64,000 bases of DNA from the NCBI GenBank assembly GCA_947474705.1, contig CANJJS010000001.1, positions 62,001-126,000 of the forward strand, in the 5' to 3' direction. The DNA is from Acetobacteraceae bacterium (lineage in GTDB: Bacteria > Pseudomonadota > Alphaproteobacteria > Acetobacterales > Acetobacteraceae). A program made the translations under genes and the position numbers. Shown one piece after another: positions 56,410 to 64,000 of the stretch (its first letter is position 1; each line of letters opens with the position of its first letter). A model generated the notes under the pieces. It was not told the origin of the DNA. It saw only the letters and a program-made list of their open reading frames with translations, and made no database searches.

Positions 56410-57885
56410 TCAGAACCGGAAATACAGGAACGGCGCGACCCTGGGCGCGAAGAACAGCGCCTGTGCCGCGAAGGCGAAGCTGGCGGTCAGGGTCCAGGCG
56501 CGCGCGCGCTCCGACATCGCCAGAGTGTTGGGGAGGGCAAGCGCCACGAGCCAGCCAAAGGCGAGGCAGGCGGAGACTTCCGGGAAGCTGAGCGTGCGGG
56601 CATCGCCCAGAAAGGGCAGCACCGGGACCGGCGTCGCGATCCAGGCCAAGGGCGGGAGGAATCCCACGATCATCGTAGGGAGCGCGATGCCGTTGACGCC
56701 GGCCATGGCCTGGAACATGGACCAGGCGGCCGGGAGGCCGGGCGCGCGAAAGGGAACCCAGGCGAGGACGACGGCGGTCAGGGTCAGGGCATGCGCGATT
56801 CCGCCGGGCAGGCGGCGTCCGCTCCGGCGGAACATCGCGTGCGCCGCGAGGAAGAGTCCGTGAATCCCGCCCCACAAGACGAATTGCCAGGCCGCGCCGT
56901 GCCACAACCCGCATAACAGCATCGTGACCAGGAGATTTCTGGTTGCTCGGCCCGCGCCGCCGCGGCTGCCTCCCAGCGGGATATAGACGTAATCGCGCAG
57001 CAGCAGGCCGAGCGTGATGTGCCAGCGGCGCCAGAAGGCCGCGATGTCGCGGGCCTGGTAGGGGCTGTCGAAGTTCGCGGGGAATCGGATGTTCATGGTC
57101 CGGGCGAGGCCGGTGGCCATGTCCGAATATCCCGAGAAATCGAAGTAAATCTGTAGCGCGTAGGCGAGGGTGGCGTACCAGGCCTCGAAGAACGTCAGCG
57201 TTTCGCCGCGCGCGGCGGCGTCGAAGCCGGTGTCGGCGAAGCCGCCGAACATATCGGCGAGGACGAGTTTTTTGCCCAGGCCGAGAAGAAAGATCGCGAG
57301 GCCGGTGGAGAGGTTTTCCGCGTTGGGTTTTTCGAATCCGGGCGCGCGCAGTTGCGGAAGTATGTCGTTGGGCCGGACCAGGGGGCCCGCGATCAGATGC
57401 GGGAAGAAGGTGACGTAGGCCATCGTTTGAAGCAGCGAGATTTCTCGATCTGGCGCGCGCCAGGCGTCCACCAGGGCGACGATCTGTTGGAATGTGAAAA
57501 AGCTGATCGCTAAAGGTAGCGCGATCCCGAGAGGGGACGTGTCTGGCGCGACGGTGGCCAGCAGGAAATCGGCGTATTTGAACCAGGCGAGCACGGCGAG
57601 GTTGAGCGCGATCCCGCCGATGAGGGTCCATCGCGCGCGGACGGGATCCAGCCGGCGGATGGTCTGGGCGATCGCGTGGTTGGCGAGGATGGAACCGGTC
57701 AACAACGGAAGAAAGCGCGGATCCCACCATCCGTAAAAGAAAAGACTCGCGGCGATGAGCCAGCGCATGGCCCAGACAGGGCCGAGGAAGCGGCCGACGA
57801 GGAAAAACCCGGCGAGTGCCGCGGGCAGGAAGGCCAGGATGAAGATTTGCGAATGGAACAGCATGGCAGCGGCGGAGTTTGCCAT
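56410..57885 (-). CDS. MBOAT family O-acyltransferase (AlgI-like)
   Basis: Polytopic membrane protein of 491 residues with about ten hydrophobic segments. MBOAT motifs are AFWRRWHITLGLLLRDYVYI and MLLCGLWHGAAWQFVLWGG, whose His is the family catalytic residue. It is predicted to move acyl groups across the membrane to a polysaccharide or lipid in partnership with the SGNH-like protein. No polysaccharide synthase is adjacent, so the target is unknown. Confidence 0.92.
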   Translation of the reverse strand: MANSAAAMLFHSQIFILAFLPAALAGFFLVGRFLGPVWAMRWLIAASLFFYGWWDPRFLPLLTGSILANHAIAQTIRRLDPVRARWTLIGGIALNLAVLAWFKYADFLLATVAPDTSPLGIALPLAISFFTFQQIVALVDAWRAPDREISLLQTMAYVTFFPHLIAGPLVRPNDILPQLRAPGFEKPNAENLSTGLAIFLLGLGKKLVLADMFGGFADTGFDAAARGETLTFFEAWYATLAYALQIYFDFSGYSDMATGLARTMNIRFPANFDSPYQARDIAAFWRRWHITLGLLLRDYVYIPLGGSRGGAGRATRNLLVTMLLCGLWHGAAWQFVLWGGIHGLFLAAHAMFRRSGRRLPGGIAHALTLTAVVLAWVPFRAPGLPAAWSMFQAMAGVNGIALPTMIVGFLPPLAWIATPVPVLPFLGDARTLSFPEVSACLAFGWLVALALPNTLAMSERARAWTLTASFAFAAQALFFAPRVAPFLYFRF

Positions 57886-58009
57886 GGGGAGATGAAGGAG
57901 GGGTTAAGGTGGCCACGCGTTTAGGGGGGTATTGCGAAAAATGTTCCCGGCGAATGGAGTGGGCCGCGGACCCCGCGCCTGGACTGCCCGTCGCATGCTC
58001 CCGGAACAG

Positions 58010-58044
58010 AAAACGCCCGGTGGCCATGGGTCACCGGGCGTTTT
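58010..58044 (-). terminator. Rho-independent terminator after fusA
   Basis: On the minus strand AAAACGCCCGGTGA pairs with TCACCGGGCGTTTT (a single mismatch in the loop flank), with the T-run at the 3' end. It lies 26 bp past the fusA stop, pointing the same way. The stem is over 12 bp and GC-rich, so termination should be efficient before the MBOAT gene. Confidence 0.92.
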
Positions 58045-58069
58045 GTTACCGTCGATCTTCGAAGAGCGA

Positions 58070-60157
58070 TCAGGCGCTCTTTTTCATGATCTCGTCGGCG
58101 ACGTTACGCGGCACCGGATCGTAGTGATGGAACTGCATGGTGAAGGACGCGCGGCCCTTCGTCATGGAGCGTAGGTGAGAGATGTAGCCGAACATTTCCT
58201 TCAGCGGCACCTGCGCGCGCACCAGGATGGTCGAGCCGGAGCTTTCCTGGTTCTGGATCATCCCGCGGCGGCGGTTGAGATCGCCCACGACGTCGCCGAC
58301 GTGATCCTGCGGCGTGGTGACTTCGACGTCCATGATCGGTTCCAGAATGATCGGGCTGGCCTTCTTCATGCCCTCGCGGAAGCAGGCCTTGGCGGCGATT
58401 TCGAACGCCAGCGCGCTCGAGTCGACGTCATGGTACTTGCCGTCCACCAGGGTGTATTTGAAGTCCACCGTCGGGAAGCCCGCGAGTACGCCCGTGTCGG
58501 CCTGCACCTTGATGCCCTTTTCGACGGCCGGGATGTATTCCTTCGGCACGGAGCCGCCGACGACCTTGTTCTCGAACAGGACGCCCTGGTTCCGCTCCTG
58601 CGGCTCGAAGATGATTTTGACTTCGGCGTACTGGCCCGAACCGCCGGACTGTTTCTTGTGGGTGTAGGTTTCGGTCCACGGCTTGGAAATCGTCTCGCGA
58701 TAGGCCACCTGCGGGGCGCCGATCGCGCAGTCGACGCCGTATTCGCGGCGCAGACGGTCGATGATGATTTCCAGATGCAGCTCGCCCATGCCGGACAGGA
58801 TGGTCTGGCCGGTTTCTTGGTCGGTGCGCAGGCGCAGGCTGGGGTCTTCGCCCGCCAGTTTTTGCAGGCCCAGGGTCATTTTTTCGACGGCTTCCTTGGT
58901 GCGCGGCTCGACGGAGATGTCGATGACGGGCACCGGGAACGCCATGCGCTCCAGGATCACGGGGTCGTCGGCGGAGGCCAGGGTGTCGCCGGTGCCGGTG
59001 TCCTTCAGGCCAACGAAGGCCGCGATGTCGCCGGCGCCGACTTCCTTGATTTCCGCGCGCTTGTCGGCGTGCATCTGGAACATGCGGCCGATCCGCTCGC
59101 GATGATCCTTCGTGGTGTTCATCACGGTGTCGCCGGTCTTCAGCGTCCCCGCGTAAACGCGGACGAAGGTCAGCGTGCCGTATTTGTCGTTGATGATCTT
59201 GAAGGCGAGGCCGGCGAAGGGCGCCTTCGGATTGGCCGGGATGCGGCGGCGATTCGGGTGCTCGCTCTCATCCACGCCTTCGTCCAGAGCCACGGCGATG
59301 CCGGGAACGTCGACCGGGCTCGGCAGGTAATCGATGACGCCATCCAGCAGCGGCTGCACGCCCTTGTTCTTGAACGCCGTGCCGCACAGCACCGGACGGA
59401 ACGTGCCGTCGATCGTGCCGCGCTTGATGCAGCGCTTCAGGGTCTCGACGGAGACGTCGCCCTTGTCGAAATATTCTTCCATCGCCTTTTCGTCGACGGA
59501 CAGCGCGGTATCCAGCAGTTCCTGGCGATACGCGGCGGCCTTCTCAACCAGGTCGGCGGGAATCGGCTCGTCGTGGAACTTCGCGCCCAGTTCGCCGCCT
59601 TCCCAGATGATCGCCTTCATCTCGACGAGATCGACGACGCCAAGGAACTTGTCTTCCTCGCCGATCGGGAGCTGCAGCGGCAGCGCGACGATGTCGAGCT
59701 TCTCCTTCAACGTGTCGAAGGCGCGGTAGAAGTCGGCGCCGGTGCGGTCGAGCTTGTTGATGAAGATGATCCGCGGAACATTGTACCGGTCGGCGAGACG
59801 CCAGTTGGTCTCGGACTGCGGCTGCACGCCGGCCACGCCTTCGATGATGAACACGGCGCCGTCGAGCACGCGGAGCGAACGGTTCACCTCGATGTTGAAA
59901 TCGATGTGGCCGGGCGTGTCGATGATGTTGATGCGCGTGTCTTTCCAGTTACACGTCACCGCGGCGGAGGTGATGGTGATGCCGCGCTCGCGCTCCTGGT
60001 CCATGTAATCGGTCGTGGTATTGCCGTCGTGAACCTCGCCAATCTTATGGGATTCACCGGTGTAGTAGAGAATCCGCTCGGTCGTCGTGGTCTTGCCCGC
60101 GTCGATATGCGCGGTGATGCCGATGTTGCGGATTCGGTCGAGCGGCGTATCTGTCAC
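58070..60157 (-). CDS. fusA: Elongation factor G
   Basis: GTPase of 695 residues, standard EF-G length. G-domain motifs are [26 protein letters not shown] and [10 protein letters not shown]. Domains II to V follow, with [38 protein letters not shown] and [14 protein letters not shown]. It moves tRNAs and mRNA on the ribosome. It stands alone, apart from rpsL, rpsG and tuf, and differs in places from typical alphaproteobacterial FusA, so it may be a second EF-G; this cannot be decided from this window. Confidence 0.93.
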   Translation of the reverse strand: MTDTPLDRIRNIGITAHIDAGKTTTTERILYYTGESHKIGEVHDGNTTTDYMDQERERGITITSAAVTCNWKDTRINIIDTPGHIDFNIEVNRSLRVLDGAVFIIEGVAGVQPQSETNWRLADRYNVPRIIFINKLDRTGADFYRAFDTLKEKLDIVALPLQLPIGEEDKFLGVVDLVEMKAIIWEGGELGAKFHDEPIPADLVEKAAAYRQELLDTALSVDEKAMEEYFDKGDVSVETLKRCIKRGTIDGTFRPVLCGTAFKNKGVQPLLDGVIDYLPSPVDVPGIAVALDEGVDESEHPNRRRIPANPKAPFAGLAFKIINDKYGTLTFVRVYAGTLKTGDTVMNTTKDHRERIGRMFQMHADKRAEIKEVGAGDIAAFVGLKDTGTGDTLASADDPVILERMAFPVPVIDISVEPRTKEAVEKMTLGLQKLAGEDPSLRLRTDQETGQTILSGMGELHLEIIIDRLRREYGVDCAIGAPQVAYRETISKPWTETYTHKKQSGGSGQYAEVKIIFEPQERNQGVLFENKVVGGSVPKEYIPAVEKGIKVQADTGVLAGFPTVDFKYTLVDGKYHDVDSSALAFEIAAKACFREGMKKASPIILEPIMDVEVTTPQDHVGDVVGDLNRRRGMIQNQESSGSTILVRAQVPLKEMFGYISHLRSMTKGRASFTMQFHHYDPVPRNVADEIMKKSA

Positions 60158-60415
60158 TGGTAGCCTCCATACGGAAACGGGCGCGTCTTGCGGTCATTCC
60201 CCCGCGCGCCCGTATCGATCTCAGTGGCCCAGAGATGGGCCAACCCATTGCGGCGTCAAATGCGCCCGCGCGCCGGGTTTTGCAAGTGCGAAAACCGCGG
60301 GGATCGCCGATGTTCCGGCGCCGACTCCGTCCGGCCGGCACGGGGACGAGTGCCGCTTGCTGGTTCGCGGGTTCGGCCGGTTGTCCCGGGGACGACCGGC
60401 CGGGTATTGCCCGTT

Positions 60416-60658
60416 TTAGTAACCGCCCTGATAGCGCGGTGTCGTCGCGGCGCCACCGACGGCCCCAACGGCGCCCCCGATCAAGGCGCCCGTCGCCGCG
60501 CCGCGTCCGCCACCCGCGATCGCGCCCAGCGCCGCGCCGGCGCCCGCGCCAACCGCCGCGCCGCCCAATGCGCGCTGCGTGGGGTCATATGGATTGCATG
60601 CCGCGAGGCTGAGCAGCGCGCCGAGCCCCAAAGCGGCCAGCGATGTCGAACGTTTCAT
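60416..60658 (-). CDS. Glycine-zipper lipoprotein
   Basis: Protein of 80 residues. It has a lipoprotein signal with lipobox LAAC (Cys21, after LGLGALLS), then NPYDPTQRALGGAAVGAGAG and a long glycine zipper ending with ATTPRYQGGY. YMGG-like proteins of this type are inserted in the outer membrane region. Its function is unknown. It lies upstream of fusA on the same strand (258 bp away), but is not clearly linked to it. GTG-like starts upstream look unlikely. Confidence 0.82.
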   Translation of the reverse strand: MKRSTSLAALGLGALLSLAACNPYDPTQRALGGAAVGAGAGAALGAIAGGGRGAATGALIGGAVGAVGGAATTPRYQGGY

Positions 60659-60879
60659 GTGTTCCCTTTCTCGATCCGGTGGACCGCCCGAAGTTTGCGC
60701 GGTTTTTCCGGCCAAACGCAACCGGAAAGCGGGCGCCGCTTCAGGCGCCGGACGCGGGATGCGGGCCGGGCCATGAAAGATGCGCGGCACTCGCGGTCCT
60801 CAGACCGCCGCGATCGAAATCCATTCGGCGTAACGATCGCCGGTCAACCCGGAAGCGCGAACGCGGGCGAGGTTCCCGC

Positions 60880-61281
60880 TTACTGCCCGTCCCGCCGCTC
60901 CAGCCCAGGCACATCGGCCGTCCAGGGCAATTCCGAGCGGCACCAAATCTGTTGCTTCGCGCGAAACGAGGCCCGTTGCGCGATGGTTCCAACGCGGAGC
61001 GTGTAAGTCGTGGAATTTTCCGGTTGCGTCGAATAAAGCCCCGTCCCGCAATCCGCGCAAAACGCCTGGGCGCGAAGTGTCCCGCTATCGGCCGTTTTGA
61101 TATAAAGCTTCGGCGTTCCCCGTAACAACCGGAAGGTTCCTTCCGTTGCCATGATATTGGCCCGGAACAACGATCCGCTCATGGTCTGGCAGTCCGTGCA
61201 GTGGCACACGCGCGCTGTGCCGGGATCGGCCTCGGCCTCGAACGCGATCTTCCCGCAATGGCAGGCGCCGTCGATCCGCAT
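60880..61281 (-). CDS. GFA family protein (glutathione-dependent formaldehyde-activating-like)
   Basis: Protein of 133 residues with a zinc-binding Cys set: DGACHCGKIAFEAEADPG, VCHCTDCQTMSGSLF and AFCADCGTGLYSTQPENSTT. This fits the Gfa fold. The best-known member helps formaldehyde react with glutathione; many homologues have no such role. ATG 61281 has a strong GGGGGAGG site. It follows the amidohydrolase gene (stop 61340) with 58 bp between. Confidence 0.9.
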   Translation of the reverse strand: MRIDGACHCGKIAFEAEADPGTARVCHCTDCQTMSGSLFRANIMATEGTFRLLRGTPKLYIKTADSGTLRAQAFCADCGTGLYSTQPENSTTYTLRVGTIAQRASFRAKQQIWCRSELPWTADVPGLERRDGQ

Positions 61282-61339
61282 CGAACCTCCCCCAAAATAA
61301 AAATGGCGGGGCCGGAGCCCCGCCATTCCGCCGTTTCGC

Positions 61340-62509
61340 TCAGTTCGTCAGATTGTAGAATTTCGCCGCGTTGTCGCAGGTGATCTTCTTGATGTCCTCG
61401 GCCGAGAGGCCCACGAACTGCTCGTCGATGTACTTGGTGGATTCCGGCCAGATCCCGTCGGTGTGCGGGTAGTCGGACCCCCACATCAGCGTGTCCACCG
61501 TCATCAGGTTGTTCGTGCCGATCAGCTTCGGCCCGATGACGTCGTACTGGAACGTCGCCTTGCACTGGCGCTGCCAGTACTCGGAGGGCTTCAGCTTCAT
61601 CAGGTCGCGGAACCGGTCCTCGAACTCGAAGTCCATCCGGTCGAGCGCGTAGGGAATCCAGCCGATGCCGCTCTCGCCGAAGGAGACCTTCAGGTTCGGA
61701 AACCGCTCGAACACGCCCGCGCCCATCATGGCCGCGAGGATGTGGATCAGACCCATCTGGAAGGCGGAGACGCCGGTGAACATCGCGGCGCGGCGCACCT
61801 GGACGTTCATCTGCTCGCGCGCCTGCGGCGCTGTCGTCGGGAAGGTATGGAAATGCAGCGGCAGTTGCACGTCGTTGACGGCTTTCCACAGCGGATCCCA
61901 GATCGGGTCCCACATCGGCTGCATATCCCAAGAGCAGGAGACTTCCACGCCCTTCAGGCCGAGTTTGGCGCAGCGATAGACTTCCGCCGCGGCCAGTTCC
62001 GGGTCGCCATAGGGAATGCAGCCCAGACCGATCATGCGATCGGGGTAGGGTTTAATGAAATCCACGAGCCAGTCGTTGTATATTTCCAGCATGTGGTTGG
62101 CCGCTTCGACGTCCTGCATCTTGGACGCGCCGCCCAGAATGCCGAAGATGACCTCGGCATCGACGCCGTCGCGTTCCATTTCCTTGACGCGCAGATGCGG
62201 GTCGGAGGGGCGCTGAATGGCGTTACGAGCCTCAGGCCGGCCAATCTTGCCATCTTCGAACATGCCCGTCGTGGCCATGATGTCGACGCGCTTGTTCTGG
62301 CCCGGCACCAGCTTCGCGCCGCCGGGGCCGACGCCATTCAAAAGACCGAAATTCGCGCCGGACTTGGTGGCCCAGAAGGGGCCGTCGGGGCCGTCCTCGA
62401 CATACGGCATGCGGTCGCGTAGTTCCCGCTTGGAATTTTCAGTGAACACGGTGGGCGGCATCCACGGCATGTCGAGATGGCAATCCGCCGATATGCGGTT
62501 GTATTTCAT
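61340..62509 (-). CDS. Amidohydrolase family (ACMSD-like) protein
   Basis: Metal-dependent hydrolase of 389 residues of the amidohydrolase 2 type. The N-terminal metal motif is DCHLDMPW (an odd DxHxD form of HxH), followed by HFHTFPT, SFGESGIGWIPYALDRMDFE and the conserved WGSDYPHTDG, which carries the metal-binding Asp and His. Family members decarboxylate or hydrolyse aromatic or acyl compounds. The context gives no hint of substrate. GGATAACC lies before ATG 62509. Confidence 0.85.
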   Translation of the reverse strand: MKYNRISADCHLDMPWMPPTVFTENSKRELRDRMPYVEDGPDGPFWATKSGANFGLLNGVGPGGAKLVPGQNKRVDIMATTGMFEDGKIGRPEARNAIQRPSDPHLRVKEMERDGVDAEVIFGILGGASKMQDVEAANHMLEIYNDWLVDFIKPYPDRMIGLGCIPYGDPELAAAEVYRCAKLGLKGVEVSCSWDMQPMWDPIWDPLWKAVNDVQLPLHFHTFPTTAPQAREQMNVQVRRAAMFTGVSAFQMGLIHILAAMMGAGVFERFPNLKVSFGESGIGWIPYALDRMDFEFEDRFRDLMKLKPSEYWQRQCKATFQYDVIGPKLIGTNNLMTVDTLMWGSDYPHTDGIWPESTKYIDEQFVGLSAEDIKKITCDNAAKFYNLTN

Positions 62510-62692
62510 GGGTTATCCTCTGCTTCTGGTTCGCTCGGGCCGGCGACGCGAAGTCGTCCCGAACAGTTTAGGCTGGAAACCGGCGGGGTCAAATCCCATG
62601 CGGGAACCGGACCCCCGCGTCCACCGGCGGGATCGCGGAGGCGATGGATTCCCGTTGTCCCGGTCAGGATACTTCGCCATCATGCGCCGCCG

Positions 62693-64000
62693 ATGACCGT
62701 GCTTCGCCGAGTCCCGTCCGAGCCGTTTCTGTTCTGGGCGCTGCTCGCCGCGATGCTGGCGGTTGTCGCGGTGTTGGGCCCCGTGCTGACCAGCGACGGC
62801 CCGGCGCATGCGAGCATCGCGCGCTTCCTCACGCGCGCCGGCGATCCGGCGGCGCCTTTGCTCAACCGTTTGTTCGAGCTCAATCCGGCCCTCTCGCCCA
62901 ACGCGGCGGGTCATTATCTTCTGGCGGCGCTCGCGCGTGTCATGCCGCCGTTGGTGGCGGAGCAAGTATTACAGGCGATCTGCCTCGCCGCGATTCCGCT
63001 TGGCGCGCGTCTGGTGCTGGGCCGGTTGAATCGGGAGAGGCTCTGGCTGTCGCTGTTTTGCATGCCCGCCGCGCTGCAAATAATGTTTTTCATGGGCTTG
63101 TATAATTTTTGCCTTTCGATGGGCGGCTGTTTGTTTTCCATCTGGGCATACCTGCGCTTTCGGGAAACTCCAGGCACTGGGCGGGCGGCGGCGGTTGCGG
63201 GGCTGCTGCTGGCGACATTGGCATGTCAGGCGGCGGGATGGATGGAGGCCGTGGCGGCGATCGGCACGCTTGGAGGGATGGATTCGCTCGCGCGGCTTCG
63301 GGCGAAGCAACCGGTTCTCGTCGCGGCGCGGCCTTTGGCGGCGGTCCTCGCGATCCTGTCCCCGGGCGTCGCCCTGTTCGCGCTCTTCGCCGCGTTCGGC
63401 GGCGGCGGCCAGGAAATCCGTTACGGCATGGCGCTGACGGAACGGTTGCTCTCGGTGGCACGGGGCGAGGCCTTCGCGCCGATCGGCCGGACCACGGCAC
63501 TGACCGGATTCCTGGCGGGCGCGGTTTTGGCCGCGACGGCCGCGGCGGGTGCCTTTTCGCTGTGGCGCGGCGGCGCCGCGCGCGACAAGCTTTGTCCCGG
63601 CGTGTGCCTGTTGCCGCTGAGTTTCCTCGCCGTGCTGGCCGTCGTGCCGGACGAGGCGGGCGGCGGGTGGACCCATGTCTGGCGCGCGCAGCCCTTTCCT
63701 TATCTCGGCCTGGTGTTCGCCTGCGCGATGCTGCCGGTGCCGGCGGGCGTTCGCCGGGGCGCGATGGCGGTGGCCGTGGCCTGCGGTCTCGCCGGCATCG
63801 GCGCCATGGCCTGGGTGCAGGCCATCGAGGTTCCGAAAGCGGTCGCGGAATTCGACGAAATCGACCCGGCGATCGGACCGGGTTGCACGGTCGCGCCAGT
63901 GCTGGGGCAGTTCAAGCTCGATCCGGCGAATACCGCGCGGCTGTTTTATCACCCGCTGTTTCACCTCGCGAGCCGGTTGGAAAACCGCGGCGATCGTGTC
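62693..64000 (+). CDS. Polytopic membrane protein (3' end cut by window)
   Basis: The 436 codons visible have no stop. The protein starts MTVLRRVPSEPFLFWALLAA and shows about nine or ten hydrophobic segments, including LYNFCLSMGGCLFSIW and PLAAVLAILSPGVALFALFA. This is the layout of many glycosyltransferase-like or hypothetical inner membrane proteins, but no family motif is clear. It is divergent from the amidohydrolase gene. The true C-terminus lies beyond the window. Confidence 0.75.
   Translation, partial: MTVLRRVPSEPFLFWALLAAMLAVVAVLGPVLTSDGPAHASIARFLTRAGDPAAPLLNRLFELNPALSPNAAGHYLLAALARVMPPLVAEQVLQAICLAAIPLGARLVLGRLNRERLWLSLFCMPAALQIMFFMGLYNFCLSMGGCLFSIWAYLRFRETPGTGRAAAVAGLLLATLACQAAGWMEAVAAIGTLGGMDSLARLRAKQPVLVAARPLAAVLAILSPGVALFALFAAFGGGGQEIRYGMALTERLLSVARGEAFAPIGRTTALTGFLAGAVLAATAAAGAFSLWRGGAARDKLCPGVCLLPLSFLAVLAVVPDEAGGGWTHVWRAQPFPYLGLVFACAMLPVPAGVRRGAMAVAVACGLAGIGAMAWVQAIEVPKAVAEFDEIDPAIGPGCTVAPVLGQFKLDPANTARLFYHPLFHLASRLENRGDRV

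Overview
The window is high-GC bacterial chromosome, dense with genes, with many start/stop overlaps of the ATGA, GTGA or TTGA type. The gene families (PstSCAB-PhoU-PhoB, ParE, SerC/SerA, FolK, MaeB with a phosphotransacetylase domain, PEP-CTERM proteins), together with short GGGGCTCCGCCCC-type palindromes, fit an alphaproteobacterium, probably of the Rhodospirillales/Acetobacteraceae kind. That placement is inferred from gene content only. I see no rRNA, tRNA, CRISPR array, phage block or intact insertion sequence.

Layout. 1-6 kb: two tandem NIPSNAP genes, then the phosphate operon pstS-pstC-pstA-pstB-phoU-phoB (minus strand) behind a well-formed Pho box. 6-14 kb: an M20 amidohydrolase, malic enzyme maeB, a membrane-anchored J-domain protein, galU, a phosphohexomutase, a Nudix hydrolase and a nitroreductase. 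14.2-18.1 kb: a molybdopterin oxidoreductase followed by a NifU-domain protein, the two separated only by a frameshift at a run of seven G; about 0.3 kb upstream lie three phased Fur-type palindromes. 18.7-24.3 kb: a two-subunit CoA-transferase with a coupled 51-residue ORF, a truncated haemoglobin, a family 5 uracil-DNA glycosylase, a NYN-domain protein, folK and a TMEM43-like protein. 24.4-33.6 kb: an orphan oligopeptide-type binding protein, a GH19 endolysin-like enzyme, a PNPOx-like protein, two PEP-CTERM proteins, and acyl-CoA genes (thiolase-like, DUF35, enoyl-CoA hydratase, acyl-CoA dehydrogenase). 33.8-42.7 kb: parE, an AidB-like dehydrogenase, a Gfo/Idh/MocA oxidoreductase, an HD hydrolase and an SMP-30 lactonase. 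Scattered among these are three unusual minus-strand singletons: an LxGC-motif protein resembling papain-like deamidase toxins, an M15 peptidase, and a small protein carrying the catalytic residue set of the CyaA/ExoY/anthrax edema factor cyclases. 42.7-50.6 kb: a probable copper-acquisition operon (DUF2946, TonB-dependent receptor, its own ExbB-ExbD-TonB, an Asp-box protein, a TlpA-like thioredoxin, PCu(A)C). 50.8-51.3 kb: remnant of a phosphate-type binding protein. 51.4-54.3 kb: serC-serA. 54.3-64 kb: two secreted proteins, an SGNH-like protein plus MBOAT acyltransferase pair, fusA with a strong terminator, a glycine-zipper lipoprotein, a GFA-family protein, an amidohydrolase, and a polytopic membrane protein cut by the window end.

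The most interesting material is the set of toxin-like or lytic singletons (GH19, LxGC protein, M15 peptidase, minimal CyaA-like cyclase) that lack signal peptides and sit alone among housekeeping genes. Three of them contain stretches near 48-50% GC by hand count, against about 67% in a neighbouring gene. They could be dispersed cargo of a secretion or contractile injection system encoded elsewhere. No such machinery is in this window, so that link is a hypothesis.
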